From Pezicula radicicola (lineage: Eukaryota > Ascomycota > Leotiomycetes > Helotiales > Dermateaceae), in NCBI GenBank assembly GCA_003008705.1, contig PDUO01000085.1, positions 5,779-69,778 of the forward strand: a DNA stretch of 64,000 nt. Reading direction: 5' to 3'. The notes under the pieces were generated by a model, which did not search any database, had not been told where the DNA came from, and saw only the letters and a program-made list of their open reading frames with translations. The translations under genes were made by a program, and so were the position numbers. Position 1 is the stretch's first letter. Every line of letters begins with the position of its first letter. Below are positions 1-10,831 of this stretch, piece after piece.

Positions 1-985
1 TATACTAAATATAGTAATCTTTATAACTAGCCTTTTATATATAGATAGTCTCTCTTTTATAGTAGATAATTATCTTTAAATTTAAATCTTTAGTTCTATA
101 TTATTATTATCTCNTACTTACCTATTATAACTCTATTTAATNCTCCTNCTACTACCCTATATTTATAGTATACTTTAGGCTATACCTACNCTAAGTATCT
201 ACCTANCTAAAGTATCTTATTTTACTTTATACTTATAGTCTATAATCTAATAATTATATTTTAGACTTACTATAAAGCTTTTAAGTATAATATACTCTTA
301 TTTAGATTAATAAATAAACCTACTATATACTAACTAGTATTATATAAATAATATTCTACTTTAATAATATTATATATTATAAAATACCCTATAGTTATAG
401 TAACCTTTAGTAGTCTCTAGTTCCCTATAACTANAAGTACTTCTTTTATATATAACTTTAGCTAGAATAGTTATATAACCTTAGTTTATATATTATATAC
501 TTCCTTATTAGGAATAGTATATAATATAAGCTAAACTAGTTAAATTAAATANATAAAGAAATAGAAAACTAAATTAATAGTTTTCTAGTTTAAAAAGATT
601 AAATAAGAATAATAAGGTCTAGTATTAAAGTAAACTAAATAAGGTAATTTATATAAATTTACTATTAAGATAATTTATATAATTATATACTTNATTATTA
701 CTCTAAGTTACTAGAAGCTACTAAGAACTATTATATAATATTACTTCTTATATATAAGTTAAGCTTTACCTAAGCTTTCTTCTCTCCTTAGTTTAGAATT
801 TAGTATATTTTTACCCTTATAACTTATATAACTATAGTTTATATATAAGTTATTATAGTTTTCTAGATTATATAATACTAGATAAGAGCTTTAAAGCTAT
901 TATATTAATAATCCTATAATTATAAGAGTTAATATTAATTAAAAAATTATATACTTTTAGGTTATTAGCTCTTAAGGTCTTAGGT
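1..985. repeat. RIP-saturated AT-rich block (left edge)
   Basis: Reading base by base, I find no CA or TG dinucleotide from 1 to about 985, while TA is extremely common. This is the end state of fungal RIP (CpA to TpA on both strands). No reading frame survives. Seven single Ns are scattered here (for example near 114, 142 and 148) and almost none elsewhere except in the other AT block, which suggests collapsed near-identical repeat copies. The original element cannot be named. The block continues beyond the left edge. Confidence 0.9.
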
Positions 986-1025
986 ATGGTTGGTGTATAT
1001 GGATTATATACAGTAGTATATATCG

Positions 1026-1391
1026 ATGGTGGAGGCGTATATACGAGAGGCGAGAGGGGAGAGAGAGAGGGGGGAGTTTAATGAGGCGGTGTGGGAGGAG
1101 AGGATGGAGTCACTGAGAAGACGCCGTGGCTATATGTTGAAGTTGTCGGTCGAGTTGGGTGGACTCGATGATTTAGAGGTTGGCGATGAAAGAGGAGAAG
1201 ATATGGACGAAGTGACGCGTACCCGGCGCTAGTTGGACTCGTCGATAGTGGAACTACAGAAGATAGTGGATGGTTTGGAGGTAATGACAAACGAGGAAGA
1301 AAGACAGAGGAAGGAGGAAGCGTTGCTTGAAGTGGAAACGGAAGGGTGGGCGTAGAAGGTAGTATAGTGCGTGGACGGGAGGAAGCACTAA
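1026..1391 (+). pseudogene. charged coiled-coil protein relic
   Basis: A frame starting at an ATG at 1026 runs 122 codons to TAA 1389-1391, broken by three TAG codons (1230, 1353, 1365) that could each be a former Gln or Trp. The peptide is very rich in Glu, Arg and Leu, with heptad-like spacing before and after the first stop, so a coiled coil is likely. GC content jumps sharply relative to the AT block that ends just 40 bases upstream, so the gene or element was probably cut by that block. I do not recognise the family; a transposon-associated protein is possible. Confidence 0.4.
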
Positions 1392-2644
1392 GGTAGGATG
1401 ATTTCACTGGAATGGAGTGAATACAGAGACGGAGAGGATAGGTAGCTATTCAGTGCCAATATAATTTAGTCTCGTAGCGATGGGGTGGCCGTCCGCTTGT
1501 AGCCCGAGTACTGAGAAAATAGTATATCTTCATGAGTAGACCTAATTATGAAATCGTGTGACATGAATACAATCTTAAAGTGTGGCACAAAGTATAATAC
1601 AGAATCCGCTCCTAGAACATTCCAGACTAGCTCACCGCCTTGACCAGTCACCTAAGTCCTCTATAACTCTTGTTAAACCACCCTATTAAAGGGATACCTG
1701 GATTTCCACAAAGAATCATAGAAGAGTCCTTGATCTCTCGATCAAAGGCTGACTTAGCTGGTCTATATTCGAAGGTGGACTACTGGACTACTACAAGAGA
1801 GTACTATACAAAAGGAATATACAGGGCTACTCCCTGTTCTAATTATCAGCGAATATACTAAATTTCCTAAGCTAAAACCTTGGTCTTTTCCGTGAGATAA
1901 TACTTACTTTGTCCTCTTATACCAGTCACGAGTTGAGTAGGAATACCTTGGGAAATGAATCGACGCTAGAAGATAAGATGTTTAGAGGGTAGTTGAAAGT
2001 CGGTTGTATCTCCCTAGAAGTTACATTAGGCTAGTGTAATTATTGTCTTAGTTAACGGGTAAAATCTGGTTACCAAATGGTTCTAGTTAGCGGTATATTA
2101 CGTTCTATCGTTGTAAGGGATAACATAAGGTAGAAGATATAAATGAATATCAAATAGGTCTTACTACACTCCCTCTGGCAAAGTCAGACTAATGTAAGCT
2201 TATATCGCCTCTATTATCGCAACAACTAAAAGGACATCAGTTAGAGAATTTCTATACATTTTCTGAGGGAGAAATATGCGCAGGGTTCGTAAATTTTCTA
2301 CAGCTCGCACTCGCTTATAGGCGAGGATACATAAATTACTAAAACATTAGACACGCCCCTTTCAACAAGCTAAATTTGAAGGACAAAAAAAGAAGAAGGA
2401 AAAAAAGAGCAAAAGCGAGCAAGAGAAAACAAGAAAAGAAAAGAAAGAAGATAAAAAGAAAAAGAAAAAGAAAAACAAAGCCAATAATAGAAACCTAAGC
2501 CCAACTATAGTAGATCCCTATCTACCTTAACTTTAATACTCCTTACGCCCTATTTCCCTTTCTGTTTTCCCGTCTAACTGTCTCTTTCCCCTACATCTAC
2601 ACCCTTTAATAAGTATCCTACCCACTTACTCACTTATCCACTTT
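1392..2644. other. intergenic, no gene seen
   Basis: Only short ORFs without recognisable similarity or codon bias. From about 2376 to 2490 there is a long purine-rich (A/G) tract on the + strand, lying downstream of the 3' end of the minus-strand gene at 2645; on the transcribed strand this is a pyrimidine tract and may belong to its 3' UTR or terminator region. Confidence 0.5.
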
Positions 2645-4787
2645 CTACTGTCGAAGCCTATCCAGCCTCTCCTGAAACCTCTCCATCTGATCCCAAGTAT
2701 CACCATCCCCATTCTTATCCACAACCACATCTCCTTCTGTACTCACTCCTTCCCCCACACCATCAAAAGCCCCCCTGACCTTCCTCCCTAAAACCTTCAA
2801 CCTATTCCCCTGTCTCCGATCCAAATCTCTTAATGTCCAAAAAGCCTTATCAAACCCGCTCTGCGCACTACATAATGCGGTATATGCTGTAATTAATTCC
2901 TGGTGTGCCTGTTCGCGGGCTGTCGATATGCGATGAAGGTTTGTAAGGGCTATAAGGATTTCGTTGGGTGTGTTTTGTAAGTTTTGTGCGAGTGTAGGGC
3001 TTGGGTTTGGGTTTGGAGTTGGGGTAGGCGTTAAGGATGGGGATGATGTTGTGGCGTCTATTAAGAATGGTGCTGTTGAAGATATGCCTTGTTGTTGTTG
3101 TTTTCCTTGATGTCCTTTTTCGTTCTTTGCATTTGGAGCCTGGCGCTCTGAAGCTTGGTTCTGGTTTTGGTTTTGAATCTGGGCCCTGGAAGAGAAGGGG
3201 TTATTGTTGCTTGCTTTTGTTGTCGTTGTCTTCTCGTAGTTTAGTGCACCTAGCGCAAAGGAGGAGGCTTGGAAATGGCTGTTGTTGCTAGTATTGTTAT
3301 AGTGACTTGACTCGCCGCCTCCGGATTTTTGCTGATGTTGACGCCAGTGTTGTTGTCGTTGTTGTGTAGGGGTTATTGGACTGCTGATTAGATCTTCTGT
3401 GTTATCAGTGTTGTTGTTTCCAAGTCCGTGATCTTGGTGTTGATGTTGGTTTTGATGTCCGTTTTGGTGTCCGTTTTGGTGTCCGTTTTGGTGTCCATTT
3501 TGATGTTGATAGTTATTAGTTGGTCCCCATAAACTGGTAGGTTGTACCTTGTCATGAGAAGCTTGATTGCCTGTAATATTACTGCTGGCATTAGTACTAT
3601 TCATCTTCCTCATCGCTTCATTCAACTCATCCAACTTATCAAGCTCATCAAGTTCAGCTTCAATTTCCCAAGTTCTCTGTGTCATTACCGATGGTCCTGA
3701 CCCCGGCCCCTTCGACGACGCCGATACCGATGAGCTTTGAGATGGAGCGAATCCACCTGGCATGATACCGAGACCTAATCTTTGCCGGACTTGTCCTTCT
3801 TGTTGTGTTCTCCCCATTCGGGGTTGGCAACTGCTTTGGGGGGGCCCTTCTTGTTGTGGGTAATAATTTGGAATTCCATGATTCGTTAGGGGTTGGTTTA
3901 CAGGCTGGTGAGGATTTGCTGGCTGGATATTGCCCGACTGATGAAGGTTTGACTGGATATTTGTTGGCCGATGAAGATTTGCTGACTGGTGAGGATTTGC
4001 TAGATAGTGGATATCGGGTTGATGGATATTTTTGGACTGGGCATTTCCATTTCCATCTCCATTTGCATTTGCATTTTCATATCGATTTCCGGTTTCGTTT
4101 CCATTGACGACCTCGCTTGCATTCACATATCCGTTTCCATTTACAGTTGGATGTGCCTGGGAATTGTTATGAGCAAATTTGATTGATTTTCCAGTCTGCA
4201 GCGGTGGGCTCATCGTGGCTGCCTCTGGGCCAAGACTAATAAGACTATTGAAAAAAAAAATCGTTAGCCGAGTACAATAGGTAAGATGACAATAAAATTA
4301 CATACCTTGGATTGTGATGGTTTGTAATGTATAGAACAGCAGAAGGTCCCGGTCCGGAGTTTTTATTTGCAAGTCTCTCCGATCTTCTCTTCCTACCACC
4401 ATCTCCCGTATTATTCTCCTGATAATCATCATCATTACTCTCCTCATCCTCAACTACGTTCTTCCTGGCTTGACTCATTTCCTTCCATACAGACCACAGT
4501 TTAGCTCGGACCTTCGTATTGATCAAATCATTGATAGGTATTCCGACATGATTGTGCATCCCTCCATAGATATGGAGTCCGAGGACTGGTAGGAGCTCAT
4601 CCACATTTATCGTTGAGGTTATAACACAGTCACTTTCTCGGAGGTGGTTGCGTTGGATGAAGTTCATAAATGCCGTCTTGTGATCTAGTGTCCAGCGGAA
4701 GGGATTGGATGAGACTAGAACATTGGTTAAGTGCCCGAAAATGTGGGTAGCATCCTGGTTGGTAGGACCCATGCTGTAGCGGTCCAT
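2645..4787 (-). CDS. H/Q/N/G-rich low-complexity protein, 693 aa, two exons
   Basis: Exon 1 is 4306-4787 and exon 2 is 2645-4244. The 61-nt intron 4245-4305 has donor GTATGT and acceptor CAATAG; splicing keeps the frame, and the unspliced frame meets a stop at the acceptor. The product is 693 aa. The first about 110 residues look globular (Trp and hydrophobic positions, a WTLDHKTAFMNF stretch), followed by an acidic patch and a basic KRRSERL motif that could be a nuclear localisation signal. The rest is disordered: Asn/Gly, His/Gln, a tandem HQNG run near residues 390-420, and a C-terminal helical segment with Arg/Leu heptads. There is no internal stop or frameshift, unlike most neighbours. 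Start: ATG at 4787 is the first in frame after a non-ATG stretch. The family is not recognised; a nuclear regulatory protein is only a guess. Confidence 0.75.
3449..3510. repeat. 12-bp coding tandem repeat
   Basis: About five near-perfect copies of a 12-bp unit (GGTGTCCGTTTT on +), encoding the HQNG repeats of the minus-strand protein. As a multiple of three it can change copy number without breaking the frame. Confidence 0.85.
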
Positions 4788-5864
4788 GCTGTAGGTTGGG
4801 CTCGGTTGTTGAAATGGTTGGAGAAGGTGATGCTGGTTGAAGAGGAATCACAGCGAGTTGACCTCAACAATAAATAACAAAGTAAAACTACCCAACATCC
4901 TTACAAAGGTCGCCCGCCCCGCCCAGAGAAGAGGAAAAGTAGGCACCAAAGCCGCGGTGGCTATCGTGGCTATGGTGTGGTTAATGCAGCTAACTATTGT
5001 TCCTTTGTTGTGAATCAATTTTGATTTAGAATCCTGCAGTTACAGTGGCTATCTTACCTACACTAACTAACAAGTGTTCTGTTACCATGTTTTAATACAT
5101 TCTGGATTTCTAGTCCCTGTCGATATGTAGGCTTTCGGAGGTGAAGAAGCCACAGCTTCCCTTGGTGTAGACCTACCTACCTTGGAATATTTTTGCTGCG
5201 TTTGTAGAAAAGCATGCTTCAACGTCCTACTAGCTCCCACTGTTTCAACTACTACTCGCTAAGGATAGCTGCTGCTTAGTGAAACGACAGCTGTAGATGT
5301 GTTGTATATCTGGATAATTACTATAGCTATTATATACTTAGAATTGTTTATGTTATCAAGCTTATAATTTATTGTGGGGGTTTACTTTGTAGCCCACAGG
5401 AATATAGAGTACTTTTATTGTATAGCAACCTGTATATTACTTCCACTAACTTGTAAACACCTCTCATAGGCCGACGAAGGGCCATTCGACTTAGGGTTGT
5501 ACACTGACGTCGGTGTCTTAGAGTATTTGTGTCTCGGGAACTAAATCATCTATCCTCTAGCTATTTACACTCGGACCAGTAGGATATCATTATTTTACAT
5601 AGTGTACGCCATGATACCTCCGTAAAACATGTTAGTGGCCCTCTGTGTCTTATAAGTCTTCTTCGGTCCTGTAACTCGTGATCACACATAGATTTGATAT
5701 CTATTGTATGTTATTCCTCGGCCTTGTTAGTATACAACTAAAAACTGAACTTTTCTATCGTTCTTTTCATCTATTTACAATCAATAAAGTCAACTCAACT
5801 CTGGTGGTACTTATCAATCACTACCAGTACCTTACACCAAGAACTTTCCTACCTACTAAGCGAG
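4788..5864. other. intergenic, divergent promoters
   Basis: About 1.1 kb between the minus-strand 693-aa gene and the plus-strand Zn2Cys6 gene, so it should hold both promoters. I see no RNA gene, repeat or convincing ORF; a 67-aa ORF at 5678 overlaps the start of the next gene in another frame and is not supported. Confidence 0.5.
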
Positions 5865-7119
5865 ATGGCACACAACAATAAGCGAAGACGAATTTCTACA
5901 GCAGTAAGTTTGTTTTCTCTTTTCAACTAAATTCAGTCTATCTAATCTTACTTCTCTTATACTGTAGTGTATCCGCTGCCACCAACGGCGAAGACGTTGC
6001 GAACGATCCCAAGGACAGGCTCCCTGTAATGCATGCGAAGAAAGTGGGAAGGTCTGCAAGATGCCACAACAGAGAAAGGTCAGCTCCTTATATACACCAA
6101 TATATACGTACTCCTGTAGCTTATAAATCCATATTTCTTAGTCCCGATTCGACGATCAAATGGCATATAACTCTACAAAGCAGTCCTTGCGACACGACAA
6201 TACACCTACTATAGTATCTAAGAACTATAGAGATATTCAGACTCCTCATATAGAAAACAACCATCAGTACCTTCAGCCTGCCACATTGTATCCTAATCAT
6301 ATTTTCGACTATAATTCTCTCACCGAAAATAGGAGGGATGGCTACGATCCGTTCAGCAGTTATGATGCTACTCTTTCTTTATAGAAACTTAGTGGAATTC
6401 ACCCACCAACTCAACAATGGCATAACTACAATATTATCCCAACGCCAAGCTCCTCTATTCAGCAAGTCCATAACAGACATACGTCAGCAGCACCTTGGGC
6501 GGTGACTTCCAGGGAACAATATAATCATTACAATCTTCTGCAAACACCACTTACCGAAACTCTCTGGTCACCCCAACCTATTGATCCCCTGATATATATG
6601 TTACCTGTTGGAGAATATAATCAAAACAATCTTTCTCAAACTCAATCTAGTCCTCTGTCAGGATATTGGACAGGAGTAGTAAACGATAGTGGACAGAATC
6701 GATATGATCAAAACTACCATCACTATCACCTCCCCAAAACTTCTCTATTCATGGAACCTCTCTGGCTACACCAATCCATTGAGGAGATTCTTCTACCACC
6801 ACAGCCTACCGTAGAAACTCTTTCTCCACTCTCACAATCCTCATCCTTCCAACCTACTCTATAATATGACTACCAGGTCCCAATCGCAACTGGAGTTGTA
6901 GTAGGAAATGACGGAGCATCATCATCTTCTTCTTCCTCTTCTTTCCTGTCTTATTCTTCACCGTTGGATTCCGGAACCGGTGTAATAGAAGAGATAGGAA
7001 CACCAGAGATGACATTACTCGAAGTATATAATGCCTTACGAACCCCTTCCCAGTCTTCTTCATCTTCAGCATTCAACCTTAATGGTCAGAGAGGGATGGT
7101 GACCTCCTCAGACGTGTAG
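5865..7119 (+). pseudogene. Zn(II)2Cys6 transcription factor with two in-frame stops
   Basis: Exon 1 is 5865-5903, then introns 5904-5967 (GTAAGT...TGTAG) and 6079-6141 (GTCAGC, a weak donor...CTTAG), all phase 0. Exon 2 begins exactly at a Cys codon and encodes CX2CX6CX8CX2CX6C, a fungal binuclear zinc cluster with basic residues around it (KRRR upstream, HQRRRR inside). Exon 3 is one frame from 6142 to TAG 7117-7119 except for TAG at 6382 and TAA at 6862; both read as Gln codons with C changed to T in a CpA context. The tail is Ser/Tyr/Gln/Asn-rich. Just before the end, the next frame (about 7097-7190) reads a helical LLRRVERLIATLHTA segment, so a small frameshift near 7090 is also possible. 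No Fungal_trans domain is seen. Probably inactivated by RIP-like mutation; the zinc finger itself is intact. Confidence 0.75.
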
Positions 7120-7410
7120 AAAGACTTATTGCTACACTACATACAGCACAGGGCAACAAACACTACAACAATATTGCGATTTTATACTTACAACCCAGAG
7201 TTTTTATTACTTATAGTCATTTCATCCTTCATTGTTGCTTAGGGTTCTTGGGTTACCTTCTTTACTTGCTACCAAACTTATCTTTAATAAAATTATTTCC
7301 TACTTTCTTTATTTACTACCTAACTTATCTTTGATAAAAGGATTTCCTATCTTTAATTTGCTTCTATTTTATTTCGTTTTAGGTTCAGGTTTAGGTGCTG
7401 TCTTACTCTC

Positions 7411-7445
7411 TGTCTTGCTGTCTTGCTGTCTTGCTGTCTTGCTGT
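7411..7445. repeat. 8-bp microsatellite
   Basis: TGTCTTGC is repeated four times and followed by TGT. Simple sequence, with no coding role visible. Confidence 0.9.
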
Positions 7446-8442
7446 TTCTTCATCCATTAATTTATATTTTATAAAATAAAAAGACTTTAAACTTTTAATA
7501 TTGAATAATGTAACTTATACTGTATTTAATATCTAGTTCTAGGCTAGATTAGTACTTTTGTTGTTATAAACCTTCGATCATATATGATATTGAGTAAGAG
7601 TCTAAATTGTCTAAATTCTAAAAATAAATAAGAGGTAGTAGGCCTTTATATATGTTGAATAGGTATAATATAAGTGGGTGGTAATATATAGTGGTAATAG
7701 TGGTGGATTTTGAGTTTTTAAGTTTTTGAGTAGAAGCTAGAGTACTAGAATAGGTCTACTTGTAGTAGGCAATCATATAACTATTCCTATATATTCACTA
7801 AATTTAACAATATACAAAAGCTAAGCATCAATTAGAGCCTGATTTCTATACTAAATAAGACATTCCGATTACAACGGCATTGCAGGTAGAGCGCCACATA
7901 TAAAATCAAGGTTATTAGAAGCCTAAGCCAAAGGCCCGAATAAGAAATATAGCCTATTTTAATAATATACCTCCGACATATAATGAAACAGGCTCACAGT
8001 GGTTTTGTTTCTAGCCGCCTGTGTTACTTTTATTTCTTTGCTTTCTTTCTCTACTTTCTTCCTTTCTTTTCTTCCTTTAAGTTTCCTGTTATACTTACTT
8101 GGTATAGGTAGGTTATGTCACCTCAGCCTACTATACCGAATAAGGTTCTTGTTCTTTCCTTGTATAGTAGCCAAAGTCGCCTTAGAAGCCGTGTATACTC
8201 ATTCTATAATACAACTTCTAAGATTATTAAATTTAGTATTACTTTTCGGTATTATTAATACTAGAATATGTTTTATAATATGCCTTCCTTGCCGACGATA
8301 CCGATAATACCACTAAAGACACTAATTATTATACTTAGTATATTATAATTAGATTGTTCCTTACCTCGTCTCTATTCTAATTCTCTCTTCCTTATATCTT
8401 CTATCTAAATAATCATAATAACAAGGAATGTCTCTACTAAAA

Positions 8443-8830
8443 CTATATAAGTATTATCTTTCGACTCTTCTATTTCTATCTTTCTACAACTTGTAAGTCC
8501 TATATACACCAACTATATATTATATAGAGTGAATATATTAATTAAAACTATATAAGTATTACCTCTCAAACTATCTTACCCCTCCATCTTTGTACTCGCT
8601 CGCCAGAAATTAAAAATACCTATACTAAATACCAAGAAAATATAAACACTTGTCTACTAGAATTAAAATCTTTACACCAAAACTATACAAGTCCTACTAT
8701 TTCGACTCGTCTTCTATCTTTATACTCGTCTACTAGAAATCAAACAATATTTACGCCTAAGCCCAATAAAGCACGAACTATCGAGTCAGTCTTCTATATT
8801 TTGTAAATATGTATCTATCTATCTATTCTA
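8443..8830. repeat. diverged tandem repeat, about 110-130 bp units
   Basis: The phrase AACTATATAAGTATTA or a variant recurs at about 8443, 8551 and 8683, each followed by a C/T-rich segment containing TCGACTC or a similar word and then CTACTAGAA or a related word. A fourth, weaker unit starts near 8770. Mutations are mostly transitions. Likely the remains of a repeated coding segment or a minisatellite eroded by RIP-like change; the origin is unknown. Confidence 0.45.
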
Positions 8831-10142
8831 CCTTATAAGCCCCACCACGTATCTTACCATCAATTAAACTATTAGAAACCTAATTTATAAAAAGTACCTT
8901 AAATTCTATAGCCTCTTCTTTATTCCTATACTTCAATATTAAACTTCTCCGCTAGTATCTAGGCTCGAGTATATAGGCAGTATCCTTCTACCTCCTAACC
9001 TTTCCTATTATACCTGCTCGAGTCAACAAATAATACAAGTCGACCAATAAGCTTGAATGGAAATTACAAAGAAATATACTTAGTAAACTTCGAGTCGGGA
9101 GTAATACTTAGTATACTCAGTAATCTTCAACAACCGACTTTGATACAAACCTATAACAGCTTGTACTTACACTTATACTTACTTATAGTCATACTCATAG
9201 TTAAGAAATATAGATCCTCGGTATACCCAGAGAGAGGCTCGAAAGCTCTACTTAGACTAGCCCTTCCTTGGATATATATTTAGAGCACTAAGCAGACTTC
9301 AGCAACATCCTTCTACATAAAAGACTTGGCTACGCTTTACACTTGCTCGATTTCGACAACAGGAATATTTACCTATATACCTAGCTCTCAGAAAAACCTC
9401 TACTCTACTTATCTTACCAATTAAACTTTCAATACTACGCCTCTACTATAACCACAACTATAATCACAATCACAACTTAGCCAATATCATCTTTCAACCT
9501 CGATACCTTATCTATCTATTATCGACTAAAACATATCTACCTACAAAAACCTACCATCTCAAGGCCGTTACTACGAACCAATCTTATTCTATATCCTCCG
9601 ATCCATAGAATCAGAAGATTACCAAGTCTATACACAGCCCTATTTATATCCGATACCCTAGACCTATATTACAACTCTTTCAACAACTCCCTCCAAGGAC
9701 TAGAGGGGAAGAACAATAAAGAATTCATAAACTCGCAATTCCCCTATACTAGTAAAACACTTTATTCGACATATATATTCTAAGGGATCTCTCTCGACAT
9801 GGACTAAATCTCTTCTTAAGTCAACCTACAAACTATGCCTCCTCGAACAAGAAGACTACTACACTACACTACACTATATTACGCCTCAAGGCTTTTCTCT
9901 CCTCCTCTACCTGGACGGATATTGCTTACTAAAAGATTAAGAAATTACAATTTGTTTTCTGCTATCTTGGAAATGTATACGGAATGGGAAGGGAACGAAA
10001 GTTATATCTGTTTTATTCAGTCTACTTAGTTTATTACTACCAATAGTAGATTGCTTATACGGTTCCTCAACTCCTCAACTCCTCAACTCCCTTTACCACT
10101 TCCCCCTCTTCTCATTCTTATCTTTTCCTCTTCCTCTCTTCT

Positions 10143-10362
10143 CTTCTCCAAGATACTGGCCATATCTTAGAGAAGTAAGAGAGTTAGGAGGAGAAGATTC
10201 GTAATTAGATATCTAGATTAGAAAGATATACAAGGGGAGGGATGGTAGTATATAGATAGTAGCAGTAGTACATAAAGGAAATCAATCCTCTCGTCTCCCC
10301 TTCTCTCTCTTCCCTTCCTCTCTTTCTCCTTCTCTAGGATACTAGCTACATCTTAGGGAAAT
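10143..10362. repeat. two diverged copies of a small palindrome
   Basis: An imperfect hairpin (arms TTCTCCAAGATA and TATCTTAGAGAA) at about 10143-10175 recurs with changes at 10328-10362. Each copy sits between a C/T-rich and a G/A-rich tract, so each tract pair is also roughly inverted. It may be the end of a foldback element; no target duplication was identified. Confidence 0.4.
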
Positions 10363-10831
10363 CGAAAGAGAGGAAGAGGGGGATCAAAGAAGTAGGGAAT
10401 ACAAGAAGGAAGTCAATGGAAGGAGAAGATTTGTTGTGGTGGGTAATAGGTTGTAGATTGGTGTATTATAAAAGAAGATATATATATTAAATTAAGAAAA
10501 TTAAGTAACCATCTACTTATTAAATATCACATATTTTTCTACACATTCATAACTGTTGAATGGATCATAAGAACAGATTCCTTTCAGACGTACAGGCAGC
10601 GGTGTGTTGTGTCTTGGACTGTATGTAGGGGGTTGCCTTTGTTCGTTTGTTGAACAAAGAAAGGTATCAACTATATTTAGCCCCATTCCTCGTCCTCTTC
10701 TCTCAATCTCAATCTCAATTTATTTTCTCATTCCCTCCTCATTCTCTAAAATAATTAAATTTATTTCTGAATTTTTATTTTTTTTATTTTTGGGCAAACT
10801 TTGGGCTAGTATCAAGGCGGAGAGAGAGAGA

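Larger units (their letters stand above)
7120..10831. other. AT-rich, degenerate intergenic region
   Basis: Nothing here can be called as a gene. ORFs at 7232, 7999, 9053, 9835 and 10604 are low-complexity Leu/Ile/Phe/Tyr translations without domains. It holds an 8-bp tandem repeat (7411-7445), diverged repeats (8443-8830) and a duplicated hairpin sequence (10143-10362). The 9300-9830 stretch has protein-like frames with stops and may be a decayed gene of unknown kind. Confidence 0.5.

Noticed and set aside
3449..3510. CRISPR-like short repeats
   Set aside because: Contiguous 12-bp units without spacers, in frame inside a coding exon of a eukaryotic gene.
3037..4107. Plus-strand ORFs 3037-3291 and 3805-4107
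   Set aside because: They are shadows of the low-complexity minus-strand exon; the spliced minus-strand gene explains the openness.
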